A stretch of DNA of 64,000 bases from Sulfurospirillum deleyianum DSM 6946 (GTDB taxonomy: Bacteria; Campylobacterota; Campylobacteria; Campylobacterales; Sulfurospirillaceae), in NCBI RefSeq assembly GCF_000024885.1, contig NC_013512.1:186001-250000 (forward strand), given 5' to 3'. Shown here in pieces: positions 27,484-36,669 of the stretch (positions are counted from its first letter, which is position 1; each line of letters begins with the position of its first letter). The translations under genes and the position numbers were made by a program. The notes beneath the pieces were generated by a model, which worked only from the letters and a program-made list of their open reading frames with translations, had not been told where the DNA came from and searched no databases.

Positions 27484-28476
27484 GTGTACGCATCTTTAAA
27501 ATCCATTGGGGCTTATGCTCCTGAACGCATTTTAAATAATTTTCATCTCGAAGAAATGGTTGAAACCAGTGATGAATGGATTGAAAAACGTACAGGTATT
27601 AAAGAAAGACGCATTGCTTCAGAAGATGAGTCTACGAGTGATTTAGGTGTCAAAGCAGCAGAACAAGCGATAGAAAGAGCGGGCATTGCTAAAGAAGAGA
27701 TTGATTTAATTATCTGTGCCACACTCTCCCCTGATTATTTGTGTATGCCTTCAACAGCGTGTGTGATTGCAGGAAAACTTGGCATACATAATGTCATGGC
27801 ATTTGATATCAGTGCAGCATGTAGTGGATTTGTCTATATGCTTTCTATGGCAAAGGCTTTTATTGAGTCGGGAATGAAGAAAAATATTTTGCTTATTGGC
27901 GCTGAGAAAATTAGCAGTCTTGTTGATTATACGGATCGAGGAACGTGTATTTTATTTGGTGATGGTGCGGGGGCTGCGATTATTGGTCGAACGGAAGATA
28001 AAAATGAAGCCATTGTGGATATTCATGCATCCGCAGATGGACGTTATGGTGAACTTTTGATGACACCAGGATGTGGTTCAAAATATCCTTGTTCTCAAGA
28101 AACACTGGATAATAAACTTAATTTTATTAAAATGCAGGGAAATGATGTCTATAAAATCGCTGTGAAAACACTGACCAATGATGTGATTGATATTTTGGAA
28201 AAAAATAATGTACAAGTCTCTGATGTAGATCATTTTATTCCACATCAGGCAAACCTACGTATTATTGAGGCGGTACGTACCAAACTAGAATTTCCACTTG
28301 AAAAAACCGTACTGACTGTTGCCAAATATGGCAATACTTCCGCAGCTTCTATTCCGATGGCAATGAACGATGCTTATGAACAAGGGCGTATTAAAAAAGG
28401 TGATTTAATGCTTTTAGATACGTTTGGTGGCGGATTTACATGGGCAAGTGCTTTGGTGAGATTTGGTGGTCATTAA
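27484..28476 (+). CDS. fabH: 3-oxoacyl-ACP synthase III (FabH)
   Basis: 330 aa, GTG start with AAGGA 5 nt upstream. Condenses acetyl-CoA with malonyl-ACP to start fatty-acid synthesis. Catalytic triad Cys-His-Asn is visible: [20 protein letters not shown] and YGNTSAASI. Last gene of the ndk-fabH set; ends just before a palindromic hairpin. Confidence 0.96.
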   Translation: MYASLKSIGAYAPERILNNFHLEEMVETSDEWIEKRTGIKERRIASEDESTSDLGVKAAEQAIERAGIAKEEIDLIICATLSPDYLCMPSTACVIAGKLGIHNVMAFDISAACSGFVYMLSMAKAFIESGMKKNILLIGAEKISSLVDYTDRGTCILFGDGAGAAIIGRTEDKNEAIVDIHASADGRYGELLMTPGCGSKYPCSQETLDNKLNFIKMQGNDVYKIAVKTLTNDVIDILEKNNVQVSDVDHFIPHQANLRIIEAVRTKLEFPLEKTVLTVAKYGNTSAASIPMAMNDAYEQGRIKKGDLMLLDTFGGGFTWASALVRFGGH

Positions 28477-28486
28477 GCGTTAAAAG

Positions 28487-28524
28487 CTTACATGTAAACA
28501 TAGCAAGGCATGTTTACATGTAAA
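28487..28524. terminator. Palindrome-built hairpin between fabH and tyrA
   Basis: Two TTACATGTAA copies (28488-28497, 28514-28523) lie so that TTACATGTAAACAT pairs with ATGTTTACATGTAA: a 14-bp stem around AGCAAGGC. It sits between convergent genes and may be a bidirectional terminator, though without a strong T run. Confidence 0.6.
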
Positions 28525-28530
28525 GCATAA

Positions 28531-29358
28531 TTATAAAATTTTGTGCAGTGTCGTCGCTTTACTCATCCACGATTCTAACCCTTCCCAATCTTCTTCTTCC
28601 ATCATTTTCTTTGATTTATGCAACTCTTCTTCAAATATCTCAATGGATTTTAAAATATTTTGTTTGTTTTGTTTAAAAATGTTCGACCACATTTGTGGTG
28701 AACTCTTGGCAATCCTACTCATATCACGAAATCCTCCTGCTGCGAGCAATAATATACTCTTAGGGTCTTCTTGTCCCATAACGCTGTTGGCAAGTGCATA
28801 ACTGAGCGCATGGGGAAGATGTGAGATAAAAGCAGCATGGGCATCATGGGAGTGTGGATCCATAAAGACAATTTTCATACCAATATGTGAGAAGATTTGA
28901 ATAGCTCTATTTTTATGTAAATCACCACTTTGATCTGTATCGCATAGGACAACCACTTTATCATGATAGAGATTTTGAATGGCAGCACTAGGACCAAATT
29001 TTTCTGTACCTGTCATCGGATGTGCAGCAATGAAATTTTGTCGAATGTTATGGGGAACGGCATCAAGAATTTCTGCTTTCGTACTTCCTAAGTCAATAAT
29101 CGTTGTTTTTTCTGAAACATCTTTGAGCTCTTGGAGTGCTTTAATAATCCCTCCAACAGGAATAGCTAGAAAGATAATATCGCAGGTTTTAATTTCATTA
29201 AATGAGACAATTTCATGGACAAGCCCCAATCTAAGAGCTTCTTCACAGTGGCTAAGGTTATGGTCAAACCCTACAATTTTTGAGACCAATTTTGTATTTT
29301 GAAGTGCTAATCCTAATGAGCCTCCCATTAACCCTAATCCCACAATTCCAACTATCAT
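28531..29358 (-). CDS. tyrA: Prephenate dehydrogenase
   Basis: 275 aa. NAD(P)-binding GLGLMGGSLGLAL at the N-terminus, HPMTGTEKFGPSAA with the substrate-binding His, and HDAHAAFISHLPHALS. It converts prephenate to hydroxyphenylpyruvate for tyrosine. No chorismate mutase or ACT domain is fused. Monocistronic, convergent with fabH. Confidence 0.93.
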   Translation of the reverse strand: MIVGIVGLGLMGGSLGLALQNTKLVSKIVGFDHNLSHCEEALRLGLVHEIVSFNEIKTCDIIFLAIPVGGIIKALQELKDVSEKTTIIDLGSTKAEILDAVPHNIRQNFIAAHPMTGTEKFGPSAAIQNLYHDKVVVLCDTDQSGDLHKNRAIQIFSHIGMKIVFMDPHSHDAHAAFISHLPHALSYALANSVMGQEDPKSILLLAAGGFRDMSRIAKSSPQMWSNIFKQNKQNILKSIEIFEEELHKSKKMMEEEDWEGLESWMSKATTLHKIL

Positions 29359-29489
29359 TTTGAATCCTTTTTTAGCCTGAAGATAAGCTCCAAAAAGCTG
29401 TAAATACCTTTAATGGGCGCTTAATTCTAGAGATGGTATTATATTTTAAAATATCTAAAAATTCTATTCTATCATTAGGGCTCAATAGT

Positions 29490-31727
29490 ATGAAAAAAAT
29501 AACTGCTCTGTCTCTCATTGTTGCAACATCTTTGTACGCAGTACCGTTGAAAAGTATTCAGTTTGATGGATTAATTCGTCTCTCTCCTGAGATGGCTTCT
29601 GAAATGATCGACATGAAAGCAGGTGATTCTGTTGATATGGAAAAGATCGATAAAGCCATTAAAACACTCTATAAACAAAACTATTTTGAAGATATCTGGA
29701 TTGAAGATGGCGGTGAAGGTTCTTTGGTGGTGCACGTCAAAGAAAAACCTGTCATTGCTAAAGTGGATTTCACAGGAATTAGTGAAAATGATGTTGAAGA
29801 GATGCATAAAATCTCAGGTGTAAAAAAAGGTGAAGTGTATGATCCTGAAAGAGCAGAATCTGCTAAACAAAAAATCGTAAAATTTTATGAAGAAAAAGGG
29901 TATTTTGATACCGTGGTTGAAGTCAAAACAGCACCTTTAAATGAAAAGCTCTCAACGTCACTTGATTTTATCATTAACCGTGGTGAGAATGTTGTCATTA
30001 AAAATGTGGCATTGTGTGGATCAAAAGCCTTAGATTATGATGATGTAGAACCTACTATCGCCAATAAATCTGAAGAGTGGCTTCCTTGGATGTGGGGATT
30101 TAATGATGGTAAACTTAGATTGAATGATTTAGAACATGATTCTGCACGGATTAAAGATGCTTACATGCAAAAAGGGTATCTTGATTGTAAAGTGAGTCAG
30201 CCCTTCTTAAAAACGTATATGGACAGTTATACAGCTGATTTGGTTTACAGTGTCAGTGAGGGTGAACAGTATACGATAGGTGATATTGCGATTGAGATTC
30301 CAGAAGGATTTATTGATACGCAAGAGACGATAAAAGAGATGTTTTTACAAAATGGTAAAGTGTTTAACGTTGCAAAATTACGTAAGGATATGACCTTAAT
30401 CGAAACAAAAGTAGCAGACCTCGGATACGCTTTTGTGAAAGTGATGCCTGATGTTAAAAGCGATAAAACAAAGCATGTCGCTAACATTACGTATCGCGTT
30501 CTCCCTGGAGATAAGGTTTATATCAATAGTGTACGTATTGCTGGAAATAGCCGAACGATTGATAGAGTGGTACGACGTGAAATTTATTTGGCTGATGGTG
30601 AACTCTACCGCAGAACAGATGTCACAGATACCAAAAGTGCGTTAAAACGAACGGGTTATTTTGAAGATGTTGAGATTAAAGAAGAGCGTTTAAGTAAAAA
30701 TTCGATGGATTTAGCTATCAACGTTAAAGAAGCTTCAACAGGTTCTATTGGTGGTGGTATTGGTTATGGCTCTTCTGATGGTCTTTTGTTAAGTGCGAAT
30801 CTTTCTGATGGTAACATTTTTGGTTCAGGTCTTAGAGCGGGCATTGACGTTGAGCGAAGTGATAGTGAATTAAACGGTGGTATTTCACTCTCAAATCCTC
30901 GTTTATTTGACTCTGTGTATAGTCTCAGTGGTCGAATTTATGCCGCTGATAACGACTTTGATTACTACGATGAAGAGCGATACGGAATTAATGTGGTCTT
31001 AGGACGTAAAATCGCACGCCACTGGGGTGTGTCACTGGGATATATTATTGAGCAAAATAAGTTGTCTGAGCTTGATAGCGAGTTGACACCTTATAAAGAC
31101 ATATTATGGACAGATGAAACAACGATTAAAAGTTCTGTCGTTCCTGGTATCTCTTTTAATAACACAGATGATTATTATTTACCACGTAGCGGTATTTCAG
31201 CGAGTAGTACGCTGGAAATTGCAGGATTAGGTGGTGATGAAAAGTTTGCAAGCAGTGTTAATAAATTTGCTTACTATTATGGTTTACAAGATGTGATTGA
31301 TTATGATTTGATTTTCCGTTATAAAGCACAATTTAAATACCTTGCTATTGATGATGCTGATGAAAAATACTCTTTTGGTGAGAAGTTTTATATGGGTGGT
31401 GTTCGAACCGTTCGTGGTTATGAATCCAACTCACTCTCTCCAAAAATCCCAGGGAAAGATGTACTTATTGGTGGTAATACCATGTTTGTCAACACCGTTG
31501 AATTTAGTTTCCCATTGGTTGAGAGACTTAAGATGCGTGGAGCGCTCTTTTTTGATTATGGTATGATCGGGGAAGATGACCTTAATATTAAGCGTGGTGG
31601 TACAGGTGTTGCCCTTGAATGGATTTCACCACTTGGACCGATTGGTTTGATTTTTGCACAACCTGTGATGGATAAAAGTGGCGATGAGAAGGCGTCATTT
31701 GAATTTACTATTGGTCAAAAGTTTTAA
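29490..31727 (+). CDS. bamA: Outer membrane assembly factor BamA
   Basis: 745 aa. I start at the ATG of MKKITALSLIVATSLYA, a clear signal peptide. POTRA repeats fill about 22-420; the C-terminal Omp85 barrel contains the GGVRTVRGYESNSL loop (VRGF/Y motif) and ends in a terminal Phe (TIGQKF) as outer-membrane proteins do. Inserts beta-barrel proteins into the outer membrane. Single gene, ending at a strong terminator. Confidence 0.95.
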   Translation: MKKITALSLIVATSLYAVPLKSIQFDGLIRLSPEMASEMIDMKAGDSVDMEKIDKAIKTLYKQNYFEDIWIEDGGEGSLVVHVKEKPVIAKVDFTGISENDVEEMHKISGVKKGEVYDPERAESAKQKIVKFYEEKGYFDTVVEVKTAPLNEKLSTSLDFIINRGENVVIKNVALCGSKALDYDDVEPTIANKSEEWLPWMWGFNDGKLRLNDLEHDSARIKDAYMQKGYLDCKVSQPFLKTYMDSYTADLVYSVSEGEQYTIGDIAIEIPEGFIDTQETIKEMFLQNGKVFNVAKLRKDMTLIETKVADLGYAFVKVMPDVKSDKTKHVANITYRVLPGDKVYINSVRIAGNSRTIDRVVRREIYLADGELYRRTDVTDTKSALKRTGYFEDVEIKEERLSKNSMDLAINVKEASTGSIGGGIGYGSSDGLLLSANLSDGNIFGSGLRAGIDVERSDSELNGGISLSNPRLFDSVYSLSGRIYAADNDFDYYDEERYGINVVLGRKIARHWGVSLGYIIEQNKLSELDSELTPYKDILWTDETTIKSSVVPGISFNNTDDYYLPRSGISASSTLEIAGLGGDEKFASSVNKFAYYYGLQDVIDYDLIFRYKAQFKYLAIDDADEKYSFGEKFYMGGVRTVRGYESNSLSPKIPGKDVLIGGNTMFVNTVEFSFPLVERLKMRGALFFDYGMIGEDDLNIKRGGTGVALEWISPLGPIGLIFAQPVMDKSGDEKASFEFTIGQKF

Positions 31728-31733
31728 TCTCTT

Positions 31734-31761
31734 AGGGAAGAAGAAATCGCTCTTCTTCCCT
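31734..31761. terminator. Bidirectional terminator between bamA and ppx/gppA
   Basis: Perfect 10-bp stem GGGAAGAAGA / TCTTCTTCCC with an AATCGC loop plus an outer A:T pair, between convergent genes. Confidence 0.85.
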
Positions 31762-31779
31762 TTACCTCACTTTTTGATA

Positions 31780-33246
31780 CTACTTAATAATAATCGCAAA
31801 TGATGCAGGTTTTACCATCTGTTTAATATGTTCTCTTGCAAGAAATAACTTCTTATCTGTTTCAATAGTTAATGTGTGATTTTGGTACTGAAAAGCTATT
31901 TTCTCTTGGCTCATATCGTGGTTGAGTGTTTTGGCAAGGGATAGTAAAAAGCTAAGCCAATTAAGTGTTTTAAGTTCTGGGAGAACGGTTTTATAGGGTG
32001 CAATTTCTTCTTCAAGAGGAAGTTTATTACTTTGGTATTTAATAAGTGTTGCAATCAAAATCTTTTGTTGGTGTGAAAAACCATAGTTAAGATTATTGAG
32101 TACAAAGTAAAAGCTATGGAGATTATTTTGATAAAATCCAAGTTTAATACCAATATTACAGAGTTCACACGCTATACCTAACTCATATTTGTAAGTTTCC
32201 ATCATGTTATGTAAAGGTTGCAAGACGTCAAAAAGCGATAAAGCAACACGTTTGATTGAAAGATTTTCTTTTTCCGTTAGAGAAAAACGATCTTTGAGAC
32301 TTCTAAGACTTAGCTTGAAATTAGAGGGAAATTTATGATGGTTTGTACGCAATAAATCACAGAGATAGACGCCTTCTCGAATTCCTGCACCACTGGTAAT
32401 GATAGTATTTGCCATAAATTTTTTAGCAATGGATTGAAAAATAATACATCCTTCTCGCATCGTATCATAACGGTCTTTTCGAACACCCAATGCTTTCAAT
32501 CCTAAAACATCCGCATTCACAATCGCATCAATGAAAGGCCTATGATCCTCTAAGGCATATTCAAAACCATGGACTGTTTTAAGAGGGTAATTCGTTCTCT
32601 CCATAATGATTTTCGAGAGGGAACGCAGTGTCCCACCTATGCCAATGATGGTTTTACATGTAAACCGCTCAGGGATTTTTTCCAGCAAAGTGTCAATAAA
32701 GAGTCGAATACTGTTTAGGGGAGCTTTTTTATCAAAAAAGAGTTCTTTCAGTCGTACTGTTCCTATATTCAGAGAAAAGGTATCGACAACAATACCATTT
32801 TCGATTTTAGCAAGTTCTGTTGAACCACCGCCAATGTCAATGGTAACGGCTTCATCAAGTTCTCTTAGATAATTTAACGCCCCAATCGCTCCATAATACG
32901 CCTCTTTTTTTCCATCAATAATTTTGATATTAAGTTGAAGATTTTGGCGAATTTGGTTTAAAAGAACAGAAGCGTTAGGTGCATCACGAAGCGCTGATGT
33001 GGCAATACAAAAGACTTTTTCACAGTGATAACTCTGAATGATGGCAGTAAACTCTTCTAATGTATTAAAGGCTCTTTTTAGTGCGGGTTCTTGTAGGACA
33101 CCACCAAAGTTATACGCCCCTTCTCCAATTCGTACACGACCTTTTGTTTCGTTGATCAGATGGAAAGCAAAACGGCTACTTCTCTCAAAGATAGCCATTC
33201 TAGCAGAGTTGGAACCTATATCTATAATGGCCGTACGTTTAGACAT
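31780..33246 (-). CDS. ppx: Exopolyphosphatase/pppGpp phosphohydrolase (Ppx/GppA)
   Basis: 488 aa. N-terminal ASKHA phosphatase: DIGSNSARMAIF, then IDIGGGSTEL and GIGGTLRSLSKI; the C-terminal third is an HD-like helical domain as in Ppx/GppA. Degrades polyphosphate and/or pppGpp; the two activities cannot be separated by sequence reading. Overlaps the ferredoxin stop by 1 nt. A TTTACATGTAAA palindrome encodes RFTCKT. Confidence 0.9.
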   Translation of the reverse strand: MSKRTAIIDIGSNSARMAIFERSSRFAFHLINETKGRVRIGEGAYNFGGVLQEPALKRAFNTLEEFTAIIQSYHCEKVFCIATSALRDAPNASVLLNQIRQNLQLNIKIIDGKKEAYYGAIGALNYLRELDEAVTIDIGGGSTELAKIENGIVVDTFSLNIGTVRLKELFFDKKAPLNSIRLFIDTLLEKIPERFTCKTIIGIGGTLRSLSKIIMERTNYPLKTVHGFEYALEDHRPFIDAIVNADVLGLKALGVRKDRYDTMREGCIIFQSIAKKFMANTIITSGAGIREGVYLCDLLRTNHHKFPSNFKLSLRSLKDRFSLTEKENLSIKRVALSLFDVLQPLHNMMETYKYELGIACELCNIGIKLGFYQNNLHSFYFVLNNLNYGFSHQQKILIATLIKYQSNKLPLEEEIAPYKTVLPELKTLNWLSFLLSLAKTLNHDMSQEKIAFQYQNHTLTIETDKKLFLAREHIKQMVKPASFAIIIK

Positions 33247-33497
33247 TAATTATCGCTATTGAGCTGTTCGTATTTTAGTTTTAACTCTTCAACGCTCTCA
33301 ATATTATCTGGATCAGGAATAATACATTCAACAGGACATACTGAAATACATGCAGGTTCATCATAGTGTCCTACACATTCTGTACAGACGTCTGGATCAA
33401 TAATATAAATAGGATCAGATTCTTCAATTGCTCCATTGGGACATTCATCGCGACAAGCATCGCACGCAATACACTCTTCCGTAATCATTAAAGACAT
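33246..33497 (-). CDS. fdxB: 2[4Fe-4S] ferredoxin, Alvin type
   Basis: 83 aa. Motifs ECIACDACRDECP and CTECVGHYDEPACISVCP, the second with the 6-8 residue insertion of the Allochromatium-type ferredoxins, then an acidic C-terminus. In Campylobacter the fdxB gene is next to cosR; here the kinase gene lies between them. Cotranscribed with ppx (1-nt overlap). Confidence 0.9.
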   Translation of the reverse strand: MSLMITEECIACDACRDECPNGAIEESDPIYIIDPDVCTECVGHYDEPACISVCPVECIIPDPDNIESVEELKLKYEQLNSDN

Positions 33498-33564
33498 ACT
33501 TATTTTCCTTTGTTGAAGTCAAATTTATTGAGGAGTTTATACACTAAAAATACTTTAACGAAAT

Positions 33565-34875
33565 TTAAAGAGCGTGTTTTTTTGATGGCAGAAAGAGGGT
33601 TGCAATAGTTCCTTGCGCATCTTCTCTATTTTTTAACGTGATTTTAGCCCCCAAAGCATCGGCAGCATTTTTTGCAAGAAAGAGTCCTAGCCCTGCACCT
33701 GTTTGATTTCCATAGCGTTTAAAGGGAGCAAAAAGGTCTTTGCTTTCATCAATCCCACTACCCTCGTCAATAACATAAATAAAAAAGCCTTCTGCATCTA
33801 AATGGGCTTGAACGGTTATTTTGCCATATTTAGGAGTAAATTTTATAGCATTTTGAACAAAATTTTGTAAAATATGTACCAATAATGTAGGTTGTGTTGT
33901 CAGTTTATAATGTTTCGGTGCGACTCGTGCTATCAGCTCTTTTTCTTCCATTTTAGCTAGGATTGTATAGTTATTGATTTGTTCTTTAAGGAAAGTAATC
34001 AGGTCAATTTCGATGGGTTTTTCAAATTGTGCACCTTCTTGGCGACCAATTTCTAAAATATTTCCAATCATTTTATTCATATCATTAATGGTCTGGTTAT
34101 TACTTTTAAGGGTTTCAATATATTTTTCAGCCTCTCTGAGTTTTAAAAGAGTGACTTCATTTTTCGTTTTCATCACCGCTAAAGGCGTTTTTAATTCATG
34201 GGCTGCTCCAATGAAAAGCTCTTTTTGGGAGTTTACGAAGATTTGAATACGTTCTACGAGCTTATTAATGCTAGACCCAAGTGGCAAAAATTCTGCTGGA
34301 AGGGTTTTTGTATCAATCATTTGAAGAAAATTTTCGTTCATATTGGCTAGTTTATTGGTAAGAGAACGGATGGGAAGGACAAGCATACGGGATAAAAAAA
34401 GGGCATAAAAGAGAATTAAAAAAATAGCAGTTAAGTTAATAATAAGAACATTGGTAAAAATTTTATCGAGCAAAATGTCCGTGTTAGAGATGTTTTTTGT
34501 AATTGAGACAAAATGATGAGGACGTTTTTCAAGGGGATAAAAAATAGTTAGAAATTTTTGATGATTTTTTTCACTATGTTCAAAAGCAATGGTATTGCCT
34601 TGATTCACACGGATAGCTATGGTAACTTGTGTTTCGGATGGATGATTAATGGAGCTGAGTGAGGGATTAAAGATATTAATTCCCATGTGCTCAACAGAGC
34701 TTGTACGTGAGGATGCAATGACTTGAGCTTGTTTTGTTAGCTCATTCGTGATATCTTCAAAAATAGAAATCTTGATGTAATTATAGAGGATGACGGAGAA
34801 GATTACAATCAGTGTTGCCGAAGCAGACACTAATTGTAAGATAAAACTATCTCTTATACTTTTTTGGGAAAGCAA
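33565..34875 (-). CDS. Sensor histidine kinase, partner of the CosR-type regulator
   Basis: 436 aa. TTG start inside the end of the regulator gene (22-nt overlap), with AGAGG 9 nt upstream; no better start is available. Membrane segments at about 12-34 and 141-163 flank a periplasmic domain of about 105 residues; then HAMP-like linker, HisKA with His226 in AAHELKTPLAVM, and HATPase with N box FVQNAIKFTP, DEGSGI and GAGLGLFLAK. Ligand unknown. Campylobacter and Helicobacter lack a kinase at this spot. Confidence 0.9.
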   Translation of the reverse strand: MLSQKSIRDSFILQLVSASATLIVIFSVILYNYIKISIFEDITNELTKQAQVIASSRTSSVEHMGINIFNPSLSSINHPSETQVTIAIRVNQGNTIAFEHSEKNHQKFLTIFYPLEKRPHHFVSITKNISNTDILLDKIFTNVLIINLTAIFLILFYALFLSRMLVLPIRSLTNKLANMNENFLQMIDTKTLPAEFLPLGSSINKLVERIQIFVNSQKELFIGAAHELKTPLAVMKTKNEVTLLKLREAEKYIETLKSNNQTINDMNKMIGNILEIGRQEGAQFEKPIEIDLITFLKEQINNYTILAKMEEKELIARVAPKHYKLTTQPTLLVHILQNFVQNAIKFTPKYGKITVQAHLDAEGFFIYVIDEGSGIDESKDLFAPFKRYGNQTGAGLGLFLAKNAADALGAKITLKNREDAQGTIATLFLPSKKHAL

Positions 34876-35525
34876 AATCTATAACCTCTTCGTCTTACTG
34901 TCTCAATGGTTGAGATTTCTAATGGTTTATCCATTTTTTGACGAATTTGGTTAATAGCAACTTCAATAACGTTTGGTGTAACCAGCTCTGGCTCTTCCCA
35001 GATAGCATCTAAGAGTTGTTCTTTAGAAACAATTTGATCACTGTGGCGTGCAAGGTGTGTTAAGACTTCAAACGGTTTACCTTTAAGCTCAATCTCTTGA
35101 CCTTTGTAGGTGATTTTTTCTTCATCTGGATCAATGGTTAAATCGTCAATTTTAATGACGTTCGTACCACCAAAACGAAGGCGTGCTTCGATACGTGCGA
35201 CTAAAATATCAAAATCGAATGGTTTTCGAATATAATCATCCGCACCTGCTTTGAGCGCTTTGATTTCACTCTCTTTGTCATCTTTTGCAGAGATAATGAC
35301 CGCAGCAGTTCGAGGTGATTTTTGTTTAATGAGGTTGATAAGATCAACGCCATCACCATCTGGAAGCATCCAATCGGTTAAAACGAGGTCATAATTACGA
35401 ATACCAATGTAGTATTCTGCATCTTTATAGTTCTCTGAGCTGTCTGTTTGGTACCCAAACTCTTGTAAGCCTTCTGCGATGGTTTTATTGAGGGTTACTT
35501 CGTCTTCTACGATTAAAATTCGCAT
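34854..35525 (-). CDS. cosR: OmpR-family response regulator, CosR/HsrA type
   Basis: 223 aa. Receiver with Glu7-Asp8, acceptor Asp51 in VLTDWMLPDGDG, Ser in VIISAKDD and Lys in IRKPFD, so the phosphorylation pocket looks complete. The winged-helix half (KGKPFEVLTHLARHSDQIV, EEPELVTPNVIEVAINQIRQ, VRRRGYRFCFPKK) is nearly what I recall of Campylobacter CosR and Helicobacter HsrA, essential orphan regulators of redox and central genes. Flanked by folB and fdxB as cosR is in Campylobacter. Confidence 0.88.
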   Translation of the reverse strand: MRILIVEDEVTLNKTIAEGLQEFGYQTDSSENYKDAEYYIGIRNYDLVLTDWMLPDGDGVDLINLIKQKSPRTAAVIISAKDDKESEIKALKAGADDYIRKPFDFDILVARIEARLRFGGTNVIKIDDLTIDPDEEKITYKGQEIELKGKPFEVLTHLARHSDQIVSKEQLLDAIWEEPELVTPNVIEVAINQIRQKMDKPLEISTIETVRRRGYRFCFPKKV

Positions 35526-35558
35526 TATAAATTCCTTAGTTGCTAAAATTTAAACGGG

Positions 35559-35564
35559 ATTATA
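35559..35564 (-). promoter_or_regulatory. Putative -10 of cosR-kinase operon
   Basis: On the minus strand reads TGTGATATAATCCC: a TATAAT with a TG-like extension, 34 bp before the start codon, at good distance for a 5' leader ending in AAGGAATT. Confidence 0.55.
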
Positions 35565-35604
35565 TCACAATTTTAGCTAGATTTAAAGTTTTTTTAATTA
35601 AATT

Positions 35605-35940
35605 TTAATTTTTCTCGTAATTTGTTTTATGCGATACCCCAACTAAGGCATTTGAAAGAATAGTGGGTTTTACAATTTTGAGGGTCAATTTAGAAATTTG
35701 AGGATAGCTCGTTTTTAATTTTTTGGATAAATCATTTAAAGCATCTTCAAGAAGCCCATAGCGCATTTCATTCATGTGAGCTTCTAAAAAGGAGGCGACA
35801 TCTGCATAATTAATAAAAGAATTTTCTCTATAATCATAATCCATCTTTACATGTAACACTACTTTTTGAGGGGTATACCGTTCTTCTTCAAGAATACCAA
35901 TGATGGTCTCAAACGTTAAGTTTTTAATATCAATCTGCAT
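35605..35940 (-). CDS. folB: Dihydroneopterin aldolase FolB
   Basis: 111 aa. Matches the T-fold FolB layout: IDIKNLTFETIIGILEEER at the N-terminus, ending in KIVKPTIL. FolB makes 6-hydroxymethyl-dihydropterin for folate. It lies 3 nt after plsY. TTACATGTAA is read VVLHVKM in the variable region. Confidence 0.85.
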   Translation of the reverse strand: MQIDIKNLTFETIIGILEEERYTPQKVVLHVKMDYDYRENSFINYADVASFLEAHMNEMRYGLLEDALNDLSKKLKTSYPQISKLTLKIVKPTILSNALVGVSHKTNYEKN

Positions 35941-35943
35941 AGC

Positions 35944-36570
35944 TTAGATAACTTTGGTTTCTTGACCTTGAAAAAGTCGGATAATGTTGGGAACATGTTT
36001 ATAAACAATCACAAAAGCGATAATCCATAAAGGTGCATGGGTGTGAATGCCTTCTAAATCATAATGAATAATGTACGAAGAAGAGAGCAGAGCACACAGT
36101 GCCAAGAGTGAGGAGAGTGAAGAGATTTTAAGAACTTTGCCCACAATAAACCATGTGAAAAAAGCAATAAGTGTTTCAATGGGAAGCATGACTAAAAGAA
36201 CACCTGCTCCTGTGGCGACACCTTTGCCACCTTCAAATTTTAAGTACGGACTGTAACAATGTCCCACAATGGCAAAAATAGCGATTGCCCAAAGCGTTGC
36301 TATCTCAAGATGTAATATTTTGGCTAGAAGTAGGACAGCAATTCCTTTAAAGGCGTCACAAATAACAGTTAAAATAGCCAATTTTTTTGCTAATTTTGGG
36401 TTGGTTTCTTTGAGGACACGTAAAACATTGGTCGCACCAATGCTTCCACTTCCAGCTTCTCTGATATCTTTTCCTGTAAAGAGTTTTGCAAAAAGTAATC
36501 CACAAGGAATACCTCCGATAAGATAAGCCAAAATATAAAATTGAACGTTGATATTAAAGAGAAATTCCAC
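35944..36570 (-). CDS. plsY: Acyl-phosphate:glycerol-3-phosphate acyltransferase PlsY
   Basis: 208 aa, five predicted membrane segments. Conserved loops: GGIPCGLLFAK, the GSGSIGATNVLR phosphate loop, FKGIAVLLLAK and KFEGGKGVATGAG. Uses acyl-phosphate from PlsX to make lysophosphatidic acid. Heads plsY-folB; divergent from nadA. Confidence 0.95.
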   Translation of the reverse strand: MEFLFNINVQFYILAYLIGGIPCGLLFAKLFTGKDIREAGSGSIGATNVLRVLKETNPKLAKKLAILTVICDAFKGIAVLLLAKILHLEIATLWAIAIFAIVGHCYSPYLKFEGGKGVATGAGVLLVMLPIETLIAFFTWFIVGKVLKISSLSSLLALCALLSSSYIIHYDLEGIHTHAPLWIIAFVIVYKHVPNIIRLFQGQETKVI

Positions 36571-36596
36571 ACGCTATCCTTGATTGAAATGCCCGT

Positions 36597-36638
36597 AGTA
36601 TAGCAATAATTTTGTTATTATTTCTTTAACGCTATAAT
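36597..36638. promoter_or_regulatory. Divergent promoters of plsY and nadA
   Basis: TATACT on the minus strand (36597-36602) faces plsY and TATAAT on the plus strand (36633-36638) faces nadA, within a 99-bp spacer. A weak TTGTTA lies 15 bp before the nadA -10. Confidence 0.5.
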
Positions 36639-36669
36639 AACTTTTTTCGATACATACAAAGGATTTGAG

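Noticed and set aside
28979-29302. Plus-strand frame opposite tyrA
   Set aside because: The tyrA protein has full family motifs on the minus strand; the opposite frame has none.
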